A stretch of DNA of 64,000 nt. Origin: Pseudomonas lurida (GTDB lineage: Bacteria; Pseudomonadota; Gammaproteobacteria; Pseudomonadales; Pseudomonadaceae). Shown piece after piece: positions 9,205 through 18,853 of the stretch. The number at the start of each line of letters is the position of its first letter. The first letter of the stretch is position 1. The notes under the pieces are model-generated. The model was not told where the DNA came from. It saw nothing but the letters and a program-made list of their open reading frames with translations, and made no database searches. The stretch is from the NCBI RefSeq assembly GCF_013522705.1, contig NZ_JAAMRE010000012.1, positions 62,001-126,000 of the forward strand, given 5' to 3'. Position numbers and translations under genes: made by a program.

Positions 9205-10638
9205 TCACGCCACGATGTCGCTGGCCGCTGCCTGGCCGACGGTGGTGACGAGGAAATCCGCCACGCCGTGCCCGGAGAAGTCGACCGCCAGGGTACCCAG
9301 GTTGGTGCCCGCCGCGTAGCTCAGCACCGCGTCGCCGGCATGCCCGGTGAACGCATTGACAAAGGTCAGGCCCGCGCCTTTGGTGATGCCGCTGAGGTCG
9401 ATCTTGTCCGAGCCGGAGGCGAAGTCAAAGATCTTGTCCGCAGCGCCAGGCCTGGAATCGGAACTGGCGCCGAACACAAAGGTGTCGCTGCCTGCGCCGC
9501 CCCACAGCTGGTCCGCGCCGCCACCACCGTAGATCAGGTCGTTGCCGGCCCCACCTTTGATGAGGTTGGCCGCGTTGTTGCCGATGATCAGGTCGTTGCC
9601 CGAGCCACCGAACGCATTCTCGACAGTCACGCCCTTGGCGATGGACACGTTGCCCACCAGGCCGCCAACGTCGGAGAACGAGGTCTCATTGAGGTTGATC
9701 TTCTGGTTTTGGGTAAAACCGGAGAAGTCCAGGGTGTCGTTACCGCCACCGTCCCATACCGAGAACACCAGTTTGTCGGCGTTGGAACTGGCGCTGAGGA
9801 AATCACGCCCGGTGTTGGAGTTGAAGCCGTAGGTGGTATCGCCGGCACGGGTGCTGTAGTTGGCGCCATAGAGCTTCTGGATCGCGGCAATGTCGTCGAT
9901 CAGCGGGCCGGAGGCATAGGCTTCTACCCCGCCTTTGCTGAAGTTCTGGTTGGTGTTGCTTTCGCTCCAGTAACTCATGACGCTGTAGCCGCGCGTGTCC
10001 TGTCCGTAGGACGCGTCGTTGTAGCTCGGGTTGCCGTTCCCGGCGTTGTAGTCGCCAGGGTGGGCCAGGCCCAGGGTGTGGCCGATTTCGTGGGTCAGGG
10101 TCTGCCGGCCGTAGTTGTTCAGGTCCGGGGTTTTGTTCGGCGTGTAGCTGCTGTTGGTCAAGTACCACGAGGTGCCGTCGTAGCCTGCGCCGGTGCCGGG
10201 CAGGTAGGCGAAGGCCGCCGCGCCGTCCTGGCCACCGCTGTAATTGCCGAAGGTCATGTGGGCGTCACCACCGCTGGCTTTCTCGGTGAAATTGACGTTG
10301 GCCACGTCTGCCCACGATTGCATGGCCAGTACGGCCTGTGCTTTCTGCTGGGTGTTGAACTGGCTGAACCCCGAGATGCCATGTTTGTTCATGGTGCTGG
10401 AGGAGGCCGAGGTGAGGAAGGTGTAGGTCAGATCGATCTTGCCGTTACCATCGAAGTCGCGGTACGCGGCACCGTCGCGCAGCAGCTGGTTGGCTGCCTG
10501 GTCAACGGAGTAGGACGGTTTGCCGTTGACCGTGAGGTTGCCGCCACGGTCATACAGATGGCTGAAGCTATCGATTTGCGAGTAAGCGGTGCTGGCTTGC
10601 GCCGCTGACACGATAGCCTTGTCTTTTACTTTTGACAT
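9205..10638 (-). CDS. aprA: Serralysin-family metalloprotease (alkaline protease AprA/AprX)
   Basis: 477-residue secreted zinc protease of family M10B. The catalytic domain has the zinc-binding motif [12 protein letters not shown] and a Met-turn (YSVMSYW). It is followed by RTX glycine-rich calcium-binding repeats ([33 protein letters not shown]). The C-terminus ([17 protein letters not shown]) is the uncleaved type I secretion signal and ends in the hydrophobic-residue pattern typical of serralysins. There is no Sec signal peptide. It is the first gene of the apr cluster. In milk-spoilage pseudomonads this gene is called aprX. The start ATG is preceded by AAGGAAGT. Confidence 0.96.
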   Translation of the reverse strand: MSKVKDKAIVSAAQASTAYSQIDSFSHLYDRGGNLTVNGKPSYSVDQAANQLLRDGAAYRDFDGNGKIDLTYTFLTSASSSTMNKHGISGFSQFNTQQKAQAVLAMQSWADVANVNFTEKASGGDAHMTFGNYSGGQDGAAAFAYLPGTGAGYDGTSWYLTNSSYTPNKTPDLNNYGRQTLTHEIGHTLGLAHPGDYNAGNGNPSYNDASYGQDTRGYSVMSYWSESNTNQNFSKGGVEAYASGPLIDDIAAIQKLYGANYSTRAGDTTYGFNSNTGRDFLSASSNADKLVFSVWDGGGNDTLDFSGFTQNQKINLNETSFSDVGGLVGNVSIAKGVTVENAFGGSGNDLIIGNNAANLIKGGAGNDLIYGGGGADQLWGGAGSDTFVFGASSDSRPGAADKIFDFASGSDKIDLSGITKGAGLTFVNAFTGHAGDAVLSYAAGTNLGTLAVDFSGHGVADFLVTTVGQAAASDIVA

Positions 10639-11080
10639 AAACGTACTTCCTTGTTTGCAAGTGCATCAGTCTTTGATCGATAGGAACCCCGCTGGCGAGA
10701 TCGTCCTATCACTCGCCTCTTTTGAAGGCGTAAGAAAACTGACACAACTTGAAATCTTCCGTCTACATCTATTTGCCGGGTGAATAAGTGCCTGTCAAAC
10801 AATCGGCGCAAGTCGAAGGCCGTGTTTGCTGGCCGCATTGGATTTTGTCGGACAAAAAGCAGTACAGCGTTATTTAAATATTAAATAGTGTTAACTCCAC
10901 CCAAGTAGCGTCATGCACTCAGAGGGCGAGGGAATATATTGTCATGGTGTCATTGGCGACATTAAACAGCCACTACTTAGATAAATAATTTCATATGTCC
11001 CCCTTTACCGGGACAGGGATCTAACAGGTTTAACCAGCAGGCCTGCTCACCACAACAAGCCCGCTCGCCACAGCACGTCC
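10639..11080. promoter_or_regulatory. Intergenic region upstream of aprA
   Basis: 442 bp without a convincing gene. It must hold the promoter of the apr operon and the end of the upstream polyamine-type operon, both on the minus strand. The stretch 10860-10990 is AT-rich (TTATTTAAATATTAAATAG near 10870) compared with the surrounding DNA, as expected for a regulated promoter. I cannot assign -10/-35 boxes or a clear terminator. Confidence 0.5.
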
Positions 11081-12160
11081 TTAACGACCCGTACGAACCG
11101 TATTCCAGACCCGTGTGCGCACGCGGTCGATGTTCAGGGGCATCGCTTCAAGCGCAAACAGCTTGCCCATCATTTCCGCGCTCGGGTAAACCTTGGTGTC
11201 GGCCTTGATCGCCGGTTCGACCAGACTGTCAGCCGCCTGGTTGCCGTTGGCGTAGTGAACGTAGTTGGTGATGCTGGCCATCACGTCAGGGCGCAACAGG
11301 TAGTTCATGAACGCGTAGCCGGCTTTTTCGTTGGGGGCGTCGGCGGGCATGGCGACCATGTCGAACCAGATCGCGGCGCCTTCCTTGGGGATGTTGTAGC
11401 CGATGTTCACGCCGTTCCTGGCTTCCTTGGCGCGGCTTTCGGCCTGCAGGATGTCGCCGGAGAAGCCGACGGCCACGCAGATATCGCCATTGGCCAGGTC
11501 GGCGGTGTACTTCGAGGAATGGAAGTAAGCCACATACGGTCGCACTTTCATCAACAGGGCCTCTGCCTGTTTGTAGTCCTCGGGCTTTTTGCTGTGGTGC
11601 GGCAAGCCCAGGTAATTCAACGCCGCCGGCAGCAGTTCCGGGCCGTTGTCGAGGATCGCCACCCCGCACTTCTGCAGCTTGGCCATATTTTCGGGCTTGA
11701 AGATCAGGTCCCAGGAATCCACGGGAGCGCCCTCTCCGAGCACGGCCTTGACCTTATCGATGTTGTAACCGATACCGGTACTGCCCCATAGGTAGGGAAA
11801 CCCGTGGGCATTGCCCGGATCGTTGTTTTCCAGGGCCTTGAGCAGCACCGGGTTGAGGTTTTTCCAGTTGGGCAACTGGCTCTTGTCGAGTTTTTTCAGC
11901 GCCCCGCCCTGGATCTGCCGGGCCATGAAGTGGTTGGACGGGAACACCACGTCATAGCCGGATTTACCGGTCATCAACTTACCGTCCAGGGTTTCGTTGC
12001 TGTCGTAGACGTCGTAGGTAAAACCGATGCCGGTCTCTTTCTGGAAGTCTTTGGTGGTGTTCGGTGCGATGTAGTCCGACCAGTTGTAGATTTTCACCGT
12101 TTCGGCGGCGTGGCTGGCGCAGGCCACCCACAGCAATGGCAACAGGGCGATGGCTTTCAT
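11081..12160 (-). CDS. Polyamine ABC transporter substrate-binding protein (PotF/SpuD-like)
   Basis: 359-residue periplasmic binding protein. A signal peptide (cleavage after ASHA) is followed by the typical PotF/SpuD/SpuE start (ETVKIYNWSDYIAPNTTKDFQKETGI). Later segments are also typical (YDVVFPSNHFMARQIQ, LPNWKNLNPVLLKAL, PYLWGSTGIGYN, YFHSSKYTADLANGDICVAVGFSGDILQA). Family members bind putrescine or spermidine. No permease or ATPase gene is next to it, so it is either an orphan receptor or works with a transporter elsewhere. It is the last gene of a minus-strand set with a cupin and an FAD amine oxidoreductase, suggesting uptake and oxidation of an amine. Ribosome binding site AGGA lies 9 bases before the ATG. 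Confidence 0.88.
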   Translation of the reverse strand: MKAIALLPLLWVACASHAAETVKIYNWSDYIAPNTTKDFQKETGIGFTYDVYDSNETLDGKLMTGKSGYDVVFPSNHFMARQIQGGALKKLDKSQLPNWKNLNPVLLKALENNDPGNAHGFPYLWGSTGIGYNIDKVKAVLGEGAPVDSWDLIFKPENMAKLQKCGVAILDNGPELLPAALNYLGLPHHSKKPEDYKQAEALLMKVRPYVAYFHSSKYTADLANGDICVAVGFSGDILQAESRAKEARNGVNIGYNIPKEGAAIWFDMVAMPADAPNEKAGYAFMNYLLRPDVMASITNYVHYANGNQAADSLVEPAIKADTKVYPSAEMMGKLFALEAMPLNIDRVRTRVWNTVRTGR

Positions 12161-12220
12161 GGTTCGATTTCCTGGCGGTTTTAGGGCTGTTGTTATGGCA
12201 GGCGATCAAGGATCAAAGCG

Positions 12221-12562
12221 TTACAGCATCAAGACGTAGGTCTTGCGCACCGTCTCCTGGATATCCCAGATACCGGTACTGTTGGCCGGCAACATCAGTG
12301 CATCGCCGGCTTGGATGTGCAAGGTTTCACCGTCGTCGGGGGTGAAGGTGCAGCGCCCCTGGATGAAGTGGCAAAACTCCTGTGCGATGATCTGGCGCCG
12401 CCAGCGGCCCGGGGTGCATTGCCAGATGCCCGTCTCGACGCCGTCGTTACGCTCGACGCTCAAGGTGGACGCCACCGCGATCGGCTCGCCCAGGGGCGCA
12501 GCGACCGGGGACGAGTCCGGCAAGTGCGCATTCAGCGCGTCTTTGAACTGAGTGATGCTCAT
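12221..12562 (-). CDS. Cupin domain protein
   Basis: 113-residue single-domain cupin. I chose the ATG at 12562 because GGAG lies just upstream and the sequence after it is family-like (MSITQFKDALNAHLPDSSPVAAPLGEPIAVAS). The region EFCHFIQGRCTFTPDDGETLHIQAGDALMLPANSTGIWDI is the conserved small-cupin core (DUF861-like, related to the ethanolamine/ureidoglycine cupins) seen beside amine oxidoreductases. Exact activity is unknown. It lies 25 bp after the FAD oxidoreductase and 60 bp before the PotF-like gene, so it probably belongs to the same transcript. Confidence 0.8.
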   Translation of the reverse strand: MSITQFKDALNAHLPDSSPVAAPLGEPIAVASTLSVERNDGVETGIWQCTPGRWRRQIIAQEFCHFIQGRCTFTPDDGETLHIQAGDALMLPANSTGIWDIQETVRKTYVLML

Positions 12563-12587
12563 GGGAGCTCCCGTATGTGTGAACGAC

Positions 12588-13994
12588 TTAGTGCATGAAA
12601 CCTTCCATGAACCCCGCCAACCCCGTGGCGAGCTTGCGACGCCAGGGTGCGGTATTGGGGTTAGCCAATACTTGGTCTTCATGGACAAAACTACGAATGA
12701 TCGCGTTGTAACCCAGCCAACGGCACGGCTCGGGCTCCCAGGCCTTGAGGGCGTCCAAGCCCCCCTCGCGGATCACCCAGGGTTGGGGGATCAGCGGGGT
12801 ATCACGATCCAGGATCAGGTCGGCCAAGGTGCGCCCGCCCAGGTTGGTCGCACCGACGCCCTCCCCGCCGTAACCGCCGGACACCGCGATGCCGGCGCGC
12901 CGATCGCACAGCATGTGCGGTCGGAACTGGCGCGACATCCCCAGGTTGCCGCCCCAGGAATGGGTGATCCGTACGTCCTTGAGTTGTGGGAAGAGTTCGC
13001 CGAACAAGTAGCGACGCAGTTGCACTTCGCTGTCGGTCAAATCGAAGTCATGGCGCAGCCTACCGGCGAACTGGTAACCACCCCGCGCACCGAATACCAG
13101 GCGGTTGTCGGCGGAGCGCTGGCCGTAGGTGACTTGGCGGCTGCTTTCGCCGAACGCCTGACCCTCGCTGAGACCGATCTGCTCCCAGGTGCTGGCCGGC
13201 AGTGGTTCGGTCGCGACGATCAAACTTTGCACCGGCAGTTGGTAGCGCCCCAGCGGGGGCAAGGTAGTAGCGTAGCCTTCCACCGCCGGCACCACCCACG
13301 TCGCCCGTACGCAGGCTTTATCGGTGCGCACGCTGCCGGACTGCCAGTGTGTGACTGGGCTGTTTTCATAGAGCGTTACCCCCATGCCTTCAACCACGCG
13401 CGCCAGGCCGCGCACCAGTTTGGCGGGTTGGATGGTTGCCACATGGGGGGCGTAGATCGCGCCGTAGGGTTTGGCGATACGCAGTTGCTCGGCCAGTCGT
13501 TCCGGGCTCAGCCAACGATAATCGGCTTCGCTAAGGCCCTGGGCGTAGAGTTTGTTCAGATAGCGGCGCAGGCTGATTTCCTGCTCGGGGTAGCGCGCGG
13601 CGCAATACAGCGCGCCGCCCTTGCGATAGTCGCAATCGATGCCCTCTCGGGCCAGTACCTGAGCCACTTCGTCCGGAATGCCATGCAGTAAATCGAATGA
13701 AGCACGGCGCTGTTCGGCAGACAGCCCGGCGAGCAGGCGGTCTTCGCCCAACAGGTTGCCCATCAACCAGCCGCCGTTGCGGCCCGAAGCACCGAAGCCG
13801 GCGGTTTGCGCTTCGATAAGGGCGATGTTCAGCTGCGGCGCCTGACGTTTAAGGTAATAAGCGGTCCACAACCCGGTATAGCCGGCGCCAATGATGGCCA
13901 CATCCACGTCCAGGTCGTGCTCCAGGCAGGGCCGCGCGATCAGCGGGTCGTCCAACTGATCCATCCACAAGCTGATGTTGCGCCATGCCGCCAT
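12588..13994 (-). CDS. FAD-dependent oxidoreductase, DAO family (gamma-glutamylputrescine oxidoreductase-like)
   Basis: 468-residue flavoprotein of the D-amino-acid oxidase fold. The dinucleotide motif is near residue 29 (VDVAIIGAGYTGLWTAYYL) and the second flavin segment is TAGFGASGRNGGWLMG. The C-terminal part has GGYGGEGVGATNLGGRTLADLIL, which closes the FAD site. The pattern matches PuuB/OrdL-type enzymes that oxidise gamma-glutamylated polyamines or related amines. No signal peptide is present. GAGGGAAA precedes the ATG. Its neighbours (cupin, PotF-like receptor, upstream AraC regulator) suggest an amine-catabolic operon, but the substrate cannot be read from the sequence. Confidence 0.85.
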   Translation of the reverse strand: MAAWRNISLWMDQLDDPLIARPCLEHDLDVDVAIIGAGYTGLWTAYYLKRQAPQLNIALIEAQTAGFGASGRNGGWLMGNLLGEDRLLAGLSAEQRRASFDLLHGIPDEVAQVLAREGIDCDYRKGGALYCAARYPEQEISLRRYLNKLYAQGLSEADYRWLSPERLAEQLRIAKPYGAIYAPHVATIQPAKLVRGLARVVEGMGVTLYENSPVTHWQSGSVRTDKACVRATWVVPAVEGYATTLPPLGRYQLPVQSLIVATEPLPASTWEQIGLSEGQAFGESSRQVTYGQRSADNRLVFGARGGYQFAGRLRHDFDLTDSEVQLRRYLFGELFPQLKDVRITHSWGGNLGMSRQFRPHMLCDRRAGIAVSGGYGGEGVGATNLGGRTLADLILDRDTPLIPQPWVIREGGLDALKAWEPEPCRWLGYNAIIRSFVHEDQVLANPNTAPWRRKLATGLAGFMEGFMH

Positions 13995-14045
13995 GCCAGG
14001 TTTCCCTCTACCGCGTTTCGATAGACGGGATCCTAGAGCGCCGTA

Positions 14046-14855
14046 TCAGGGGTTGTCTTGCGCGCGTGCACGCAGAGAAATTTGTTTGACGTAGGCCTTG
14101 GGCGACTGCCCCGTGTGCTGGCGAAATGCACTATAGAACGCCGACAACGAATTGAAACCGGCGGCGAATGCCAGTTCGTCGACCTTGATCGGCGCTGCCG
14201 CGGTATTCAGTGCGGCCAGCAGGTGCCGGAGCCGGGCCTGGTTGACGTAGCGGTAGAAGCTTTGCCCCAGCACCTGGTTGAGCAGGTAGGAAATCTGATT
14301 GCGGCTGTAGCCGCACTCCTTGGCAACGCGCTGCAGGTCCAGTTCCGGGTCCAGGTACGGTTGCCGGCTTTCGAAATACTGCTGCAGATCGTTGGCCATA
14401 TGCCCCAATTGCTGAGGCGAAAGCCCCAGGCGGCTCACCGTGGGGCGCAGGGTTTGCGCGGGTTGTTCGTGCACCAGTGAGGCGTACTCATTGACGCGCC
14501 AGATCAACCCGTCACGCACGGTGATGGCCTCGCTGGTGCGGAACGACACCAACCCATGACCACCGCGCAAAGTAATACGGTATTGGATAAACGCAGTGTC
14601 GCCGTCAGCACGAATGCGATCGGTGTGTTCAATCGCCTCATCCGCCGCGCGTGGCATGCTCGCGCGCAGATACTCACGCAGCTCGGCATGCCGGATCACA
14701 CGGTTCTGAAAGAAATCGTGGTACTGAATGTCCGGATGGTAGTAGGCCATAACCCCGTCCAGGTCGCGATGGCGCCAACATAGGTGGTGGCGCAGCACCA
14801 GCTCGCCAGTGGCGTGCGTGAGCTGGCTGTCGGAGTCGGGAGCAATGTCGGGCAT
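14046..14855 (-). CDS. AraC-family regulator with N-terminal NTF2/SnoaL-like domain
   Basis: 269-residue fusion. Residues about 15-130 form a SnoaL/NTF2-like cone (HLCWRHRDLDGVMAYYHPDIQYHDFFQNRVIRHAELREYL ... VSFRTSEAITVRDGLIWRVNEY). Residues about 165-262 form the AraC double helix-turn-helix (DLQRVAKECGYSRNQISYLLNQVLGQSF, then KVDELAFAAGFNSLSAFYSAFRQHTGQSPKAYVKQ). The NTF2 fold often binds small hydrophobic or polar ligands, so it probably senses an effector. It lies 51 bp upstream of the FAD oxidoreductase on the same strand, so it may be its regulator or the first gene of the unit. Confidence 0.85.
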   Translation of the reverse strand: MPDIAPDSDSQLTHATGELVLRHHLCWRHRDLDGVMAYYHPDIQYHDFFQNRVIRHAELREYLRASMPRAADEAIEHTDRIRADGDTAFIQYRITLRGGHGLVSFRTSEAITVRDGLIWRVNEYASLVHEQPAQTLRPTVSRLGLSPQQLGHMANDLQQYFESRQPYLDPELDLQRVAKECGYSRNQISYLLNQVLGQSFYRYVNQARLRHLLAALNTAAAPIKVDELAFAAGFNSLSAFYSAFRQHTGQSPKAYVKQISLRARAQDNP

Positions 14856-15111
14856 GGGCGGCTCTGGCGGATAAAGCCTGGAGATTGACGAAATTCGCCA
14901 CGCTGTTCAATGCGCGCAATCACTTCGGTCGCGTAATGGCACTATGCCAACTCCCCGACAGGAGATGACCCAGGTCAATCGAATCGAAAACAACCGCCGA
15001 ACGGGCGGAAAAAAGTCACGTTGCGGTTGCGAACGAATGCTATTTTTAAGCTCTACACGCCTCGACCAGTGACGGTCCCGGCACCCTGCCGCGAGCTAAA
15101 GGAAGCGCTCA

Positions 15112-15384
15112 ATGAACCAGGTGGGCAACATGAACAAAGTGACATTCCCCAACGCGTGCCAATTGATGCGCTGGCACTTTCACCCGATGGGTTTTGAAGG
15201 CAGCATGGATGCTCCCGGCAGTATGGTCGCCCGCCTGTTCGACCGTGCCAGTGGCGAGACTCTGATTGCCATTGCCGGCATTCCCTGCGCCACCGTGATG
15301 AACGCCGCCGATGTGGAGCGCATGATCGAGGCGGTGGAAATCGAACTGGCATCCTTTGTGCCGCCCTTATCGTTGCGGGCGTGA
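15112..15384 (+). CDS. DUF1652 domain protein
   Basis: 90-residue cytoplasmic protein of the DUF1652 family, which is common in Pseudomonas and has no known function. Recognisable parts are FPNACQLMRWHFHPMGFEGSMDAPGSMVARLFDRASGETLIAIAG and the terminal helix ADVERMIEAVEIELASF. AGGA sits 8-10 bases before the ATG at 15112; an internal ATG at 15130 is an alternative start. It is a single gene, convergent with the helicase gene at 15422-17872. Confidence 0.8.
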   Translation: MNQVGNMNKVTFPNACQLMRWHFHPMGFEGSMDAPGSMVARLFDRASGETLIAIAGIPCATVMNAADVERMIEAVEIELASFVPPLSLRA

Positions 15385-15421
15385 TGTTGCTCGACATCGC
15401 TGAAGGCCGATCGCTCGGCCA

Positions 15422-17872
15422 TCAGTGACGTTGATCGTCGAAAAACGCCTTCCTGCCATCCACCCGCTCCGACGCCTTGGGCATATTTACCGCCTGGCCC
15501 TCGGGCTTTTCCACGTACCAGTAGCAATGACTGACCGCGCGGGTGATCCCTACGTAGGCCAGGCGCAATACTTCCTCTTTCTGCGCGGTGTCATAGGGCT
15601 CGCTGTCGCCGTCCTGGCCCAGGCCGGCCATGCGGTACACCTGGTTCTTATAGGGCGAGCTGGTGACGTGCTGGCAATCGCCCAGCAGGAACACCGCGTC
15701 GGCTTGCAAGCCCTTGGCACTGTGATAGGTCAGTTGCTTGAGCCTGCGCGTAGCGGGAGGCAAGCTCGAATCCGCATTAACTGCAGATTGAATATGCTCT
15801 TGAATCAATAACTTATCGCTACCTTTTCGATACAGCATTAACACCGAATCGCCTTTCTGGTAATGCTCGACCAACTGCCGCCCCAGCGCGGCGTCGTCAC
15901 GCTCCATCACCTTGACTGGCACCAATGCCTTTGGCGCACCGCTGGCCTTGGCCTTTTTGCCGGCGATTGCCGGCGCGGCGCGCACGATGTGTTCGGCGGC
16001 GTCGATGATGTGTTGATGGCTGCGGTAGTTTTCCCCGAGCATCACCCGCGTGGTTGCCGGTGATGGGAACTCTTTGTCGAAGGCCATGAAGTATTTCGGT
16101 GAACTGCCGCGCCAGCCATAAATCGACTGCCAGTCATCGCCCACGCACAGCAGCGAAGAATGCTGCGCGCCGCGCCCCACATGCATGGCCGGGCCACGGC
16201 TGCGGATCTCGCGCAGGCTGGCGCGGAGCCACGAGACGATCTGCGGCGAAACATCCTGGAACTCATCGATCATCAGGTGCGACATCGGCCGCAGCAACGG
16301 GTCGCTGAGCAGCTTGAGGTTTTCCGGGGTATTTTCGCCGAACAGCGAGAACATGCGGTTATAGGTCATGATCGGCGGCTTCTGGTCGAGCAAATGGTCT
16401 TCCAGGGCTTTCCAGAAAATGCTCAGGGCTTCGAAGAACAGGCGATCCGGATCATCCTTGGTGAAACTCATGCGGCCCACGGCGTCGGGAACGTCCAGCC
16501 CCAGGTTTTCGATGAAGCCGGCAGCCGTGACAAAACAATCGAGCAGCGGTGCCGATCCCAGCTCTCCTTTGACCTTGTACTCAAACCCAGGGCCGGCGCT
16601 GGCGTCGCCGGCCAGGCTACTGAGCAGGCGCTTTGAGTCCTGGTAATTATCAAGCCAAATCAGCGGTTTACGGCAGAAAGCTTGAAACAGAGTTCGCTTA
16701 ACCGCGCATTCGGCGCGCACCGACAGCTTCGCATTCGGCCGGCTGAGCCGCGGGTTTTCGCTTGAATCAAAACCCAATACCACCCACGCATCCAGCTCGG
16801 GAATATAGCCGTGGCAATGAAAGTGCGCGCCGTTGATCTGCACCGTGCGGCGATCGGGCTCGACGCCCTTGATCGGCCAGGCGCCGGCGCGAAACCACAA
16901 ATCCTCGATCAGGTCACACAGCTCTTCGTCGCGCTGGGCCGCCAGCTCCGTCACCGCCACGCGCTTTTGCACGTCAGGGTGATCGCGCTCCAGCTCCTTG
17001 AGCTGCAACCCATGGCGCATCAACGGGGCGATCAGCTCGCGAAAACGTGGATGCTCGCCATACAGCCGGTGATAGCAGGCGTTGAGTTGCCGACGCTGGG
17101 CCTCGTTGATGCGCAGGTCGAAGGGGTTAGTGTCGGCCTCGTCGTCCAAGCCCGTATGCAGGTTCTCGAACGCTTGCAGGCGCTCGAAGCCCGGCAGGCT
17201 GCGGACCATCGGCAGGATGCGCGAGTGGAAGGTGCGCACCACCGCCTGGGCCGCTTTGATATCAAGCGGTTGGCCCCACAGACTCATGATTTCCACGAGC
17301 TTGTGGATGAAGTCCTTGCGCGATTCACGGGTAAACGTCACCACGGTGATGGAGCTGAGTTCAAAGCCCAGGTAATGGGTGAGCAGCAGAATGCGCAGCA
17401 CCAGCGACGTGGATTTGCCCGCACCGGCACCGGCGATCACTGAGGTGGAAGGCGTATCGCTGAAGATCATCTTCCACTGCGCCGCGCTGGGCTGGGCATG
17501 CGCCGGCAGCAGGCGGGCCACGTCGGCCTTGATGCGTTTTTTCAGGTCAGCGGTCAACGGCAGGCGCCAGTCATCGAAGAGGTTGTCGTCAATGCCCGGA
17601 GCGCGGTGAGCATCGGTGCGAAAGTCGCGAATCAACAGGACCTGGCGCCCTTCCTCGAGTCCATCGGCCTTGCCTTCGCGGTAACCGTACTCGACGCCCG
17701 CTTCATGCCCGCTGCGAAACCCGTCGGCTTGCCCATGCAACCACGAGAACCGGTGCTGGGCGCGCAGACGGGTCAGGCCATGGCCAAACAGACGCGCCGC
17801 CAGGCGTTTCAGCCAGGGCATTTGGGCCAGGGGCAGCAGTTCAGGGGGCAGATCAGGCTGTTGTTGCGACAC
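15422..17872 (-). CDS. UvrD/HelD-type SF1A DNA helicase
   Basis: 816-residue ATP-dependent helicase. It starts at a GTG (17872) preceded by GCAGGAG. Motifs in order: Walker A AGAGAGKST (about residues 147-155), motif Ia (VVTFTRESRKDF), Walker B MIDEFQDVSPQ, motif III CVGDDWQSIYGWRGSS, motif IV GENYRSHQHI, motif V LTYHSAKGLQADAVFLLGD and motif VI LRLAYVGITRA. The extended N-terminus and long inserted region before Walker B resemble helicase IV-like enzymes rather than UvrD or Rep. It probably acts in recombination or repair. It stands alone, convergent with the DUF1652 gene. Confidence 0.88.
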   Translation of the reverse strand: MSQQQPDLPPELLPLAQMPWLKRLAARLFGHGLTRLRAQHRFSWLHGQADGFRSGHEAGVEYGYREGKADGLEEGRQVLLIRDFRTDAHRAPGIDDNLFDDWRLPLTADLKKRIKADVARLLPAHAQPSAAQWKMIFSDTPSTSVIAGAGAGKSTSLVLRILLLTHYLGFELSSITVVTFTRESRKDFIHKLVEIMSLWGQPLDIKAAQAVVRTFHSRILPMVRSLPGFERLQAFENLHTGLDDEADTNPFDLRINEAQRRQLNACYHRLYGEHPRFRELIAPLMRHGLQLKELERDHPDVQKRVAVTELAAQRDEELCDLIEDLWFRAGAWPIKGVEPDRRTVQINGAHFHCHGYIPELDAWVVLGFDSSENPRLSRPNAKLSVRAECAVKRTLFQAFCRKPLIWLDNYQDSKRLLSSLAGDASAGPGFEYKVKGELGSAPLLDCFVTAAGFIENLGLDVPDAVGRMSFTKDDPDRLFFEALSIFWKALEDHLLDQKPPIMTYNRMFSLFGENTPENLKLLSDPLLRPMSHLMIDEFQDVSPQIVSWLRASLREIRSRGPAMHVGRGAQHSSLLCVGDDWQSIYGWRGSSPKYFMAFDKEFPSPATTRVMLGENYRSHQHIIDAAEHIVRAAPAIAGKKAKASGAPKALVPVKVMERDDAALGRQLVEHYQKGDSVLMLYRKGSDKLLIQEHIQSAVNADSSLPPATRRLKQLTYHSAKGLQADAVFLLGDCQHVTSSPYKNQVYRMAGLGQDGDSEPYDTAQKEEVLRLAYVGITRAVSHCYWYVEKPEGQAVNMPKASERVDGRKAFFDDQRH

Positions 17873-18091
17873 GCGGACTCCTGCGGTGGGCTGGGTTTTG
17901 AGCAGTGCACCATGGTCGCCGGAATCGCCGCACAGTTCCAGCCAATTGCTGTGCCGTCAGGCAGTTAGGCGATGAAATGAACGTTGCGTCGCAGCATTTC
18001 AATCGACTAAACCGATAGGAATAAGGCACTTTTTACGCTTTTTATCGATTATCCATATTGGGATCATGGGCCGTATCCACAGGAGACGATC

Positions 18092-18787
18092 ATGCTTGAA
18101 CTCAGACCTTTCAATGCCCTGGGTGGCGCCCACCACGGCTGGCTCGACGCTCATCACCATTTCTCATTCGCCGAATACCACGACCCCAAGCGCATGCATT
18201 GGGGCAACCTGCGGGTGTGGAACGACGACATCATCGCGCCCGGTACCGGATTCCCGCAGCACGCGCACCGCGACATGGAAATCATCACCTACGTGCGCGA
18301 GGGTGCCATCAGCCATGCCGACAACCTGGGCAATAAAGGCCGCACCGAGGCCGGCGATGTGCAGGTAATGAGCGCGGGCACCGGGATCGCCCACAGCGAA
18401 TACAACCTGGAAGCTACCCCGACCAAGATTTTCCAGATCTGGATCATCCCGAATGAAGCCGGGCTGCCGCCTTCCTGGGGCGCCAAGCCGTTTCCCAAAG
18501 GGGAGCGTGAGGGTTTCGTGACCTTGGCCAGCGGTAAGGCGGGCGATAACCAAAGCCTGCGCATTCGTGCCGACGCCCGCCTGGTAGCGGCGAACCTGAA
18601 AGCCGGAGAAACCGCCGAGTACCGCCTGGAGCACGGGCGCCGTGCCTACCTGGTGCCGGCCAACGGGGTGATTGAGGTCAATCGTGTGCGTGCACACGCC
18701 CGTGACGGGGTGGCGATCGAGGATGAACAGGTGCTGCGGGTTACGGCGGTCGAGGACAGCGAAATCGTACTGGTCGATCTGGCTTGA
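18092..18787 (+). CDS. Pirin family protein (YhhW-type)
   Basis: 231-residue bicupin. The N-terminal cupin has the pirin metal-binding pattern: GWLDAHHHFSFAEYHDPKRMHWG, then FPQHAHRDMEIITYVREG and the partner Glu/His residues in GDVQVMSAGTGIAHSEYN. In E. coli the relative YhhW has quercetinase activity, but for most pirins the physiological role is unknown. AGGAGACG precedes the ATG. The gene is convergent with phosphoglucomutase, with an REP-like hairpin between them. Confidence 0.9.
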   Translation: MLELRPFNALGGAHHGWLDAHHHFSFAEYHDPKRMHWGNLRVWNDDIIAPGTGFPQHAHRDMEIITYVREGAISHADNLGNKGRTEAGDVQVMSAGTGIAHSEYNLEATPTKIFQIWIIPNEAGLPPSWGAKPFPKGEREGFVTLASGKAGDNQSLRIRADARLVAANLKAGETAEYRLEHGRRAYLVPANGVIEVNRVRAHARDGVAIEDEQVLRVTAVEDSEIVLVDLA

Positions 18788-18810
18788 GAACCGAGCCTCC
18801 GGTAACCATA

Positions 18811-18832
18811 GGGGCTTGCCACAGCAAGCCCC
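18811..18832. repeat. REP-like hairpin between convergent genes
   Basis: GGGGCTTGC (18811-18819) pairs with GCAAGCCCC (18824-18832) around a CACA loop. It lies between the 3' ends of the pirin and pgm genes. The GGGGCTTGC...GCAAGCCCC core and the following CCTCCACA resemble the short palindromic REP elements of fluorescent pseudomonads. It may also act as a bidirectional transcript end, although no U-tract follows. Confidence 0.6.
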
Positions 18833-18853
18833 CTCCACAAGGGACGCGCACTG

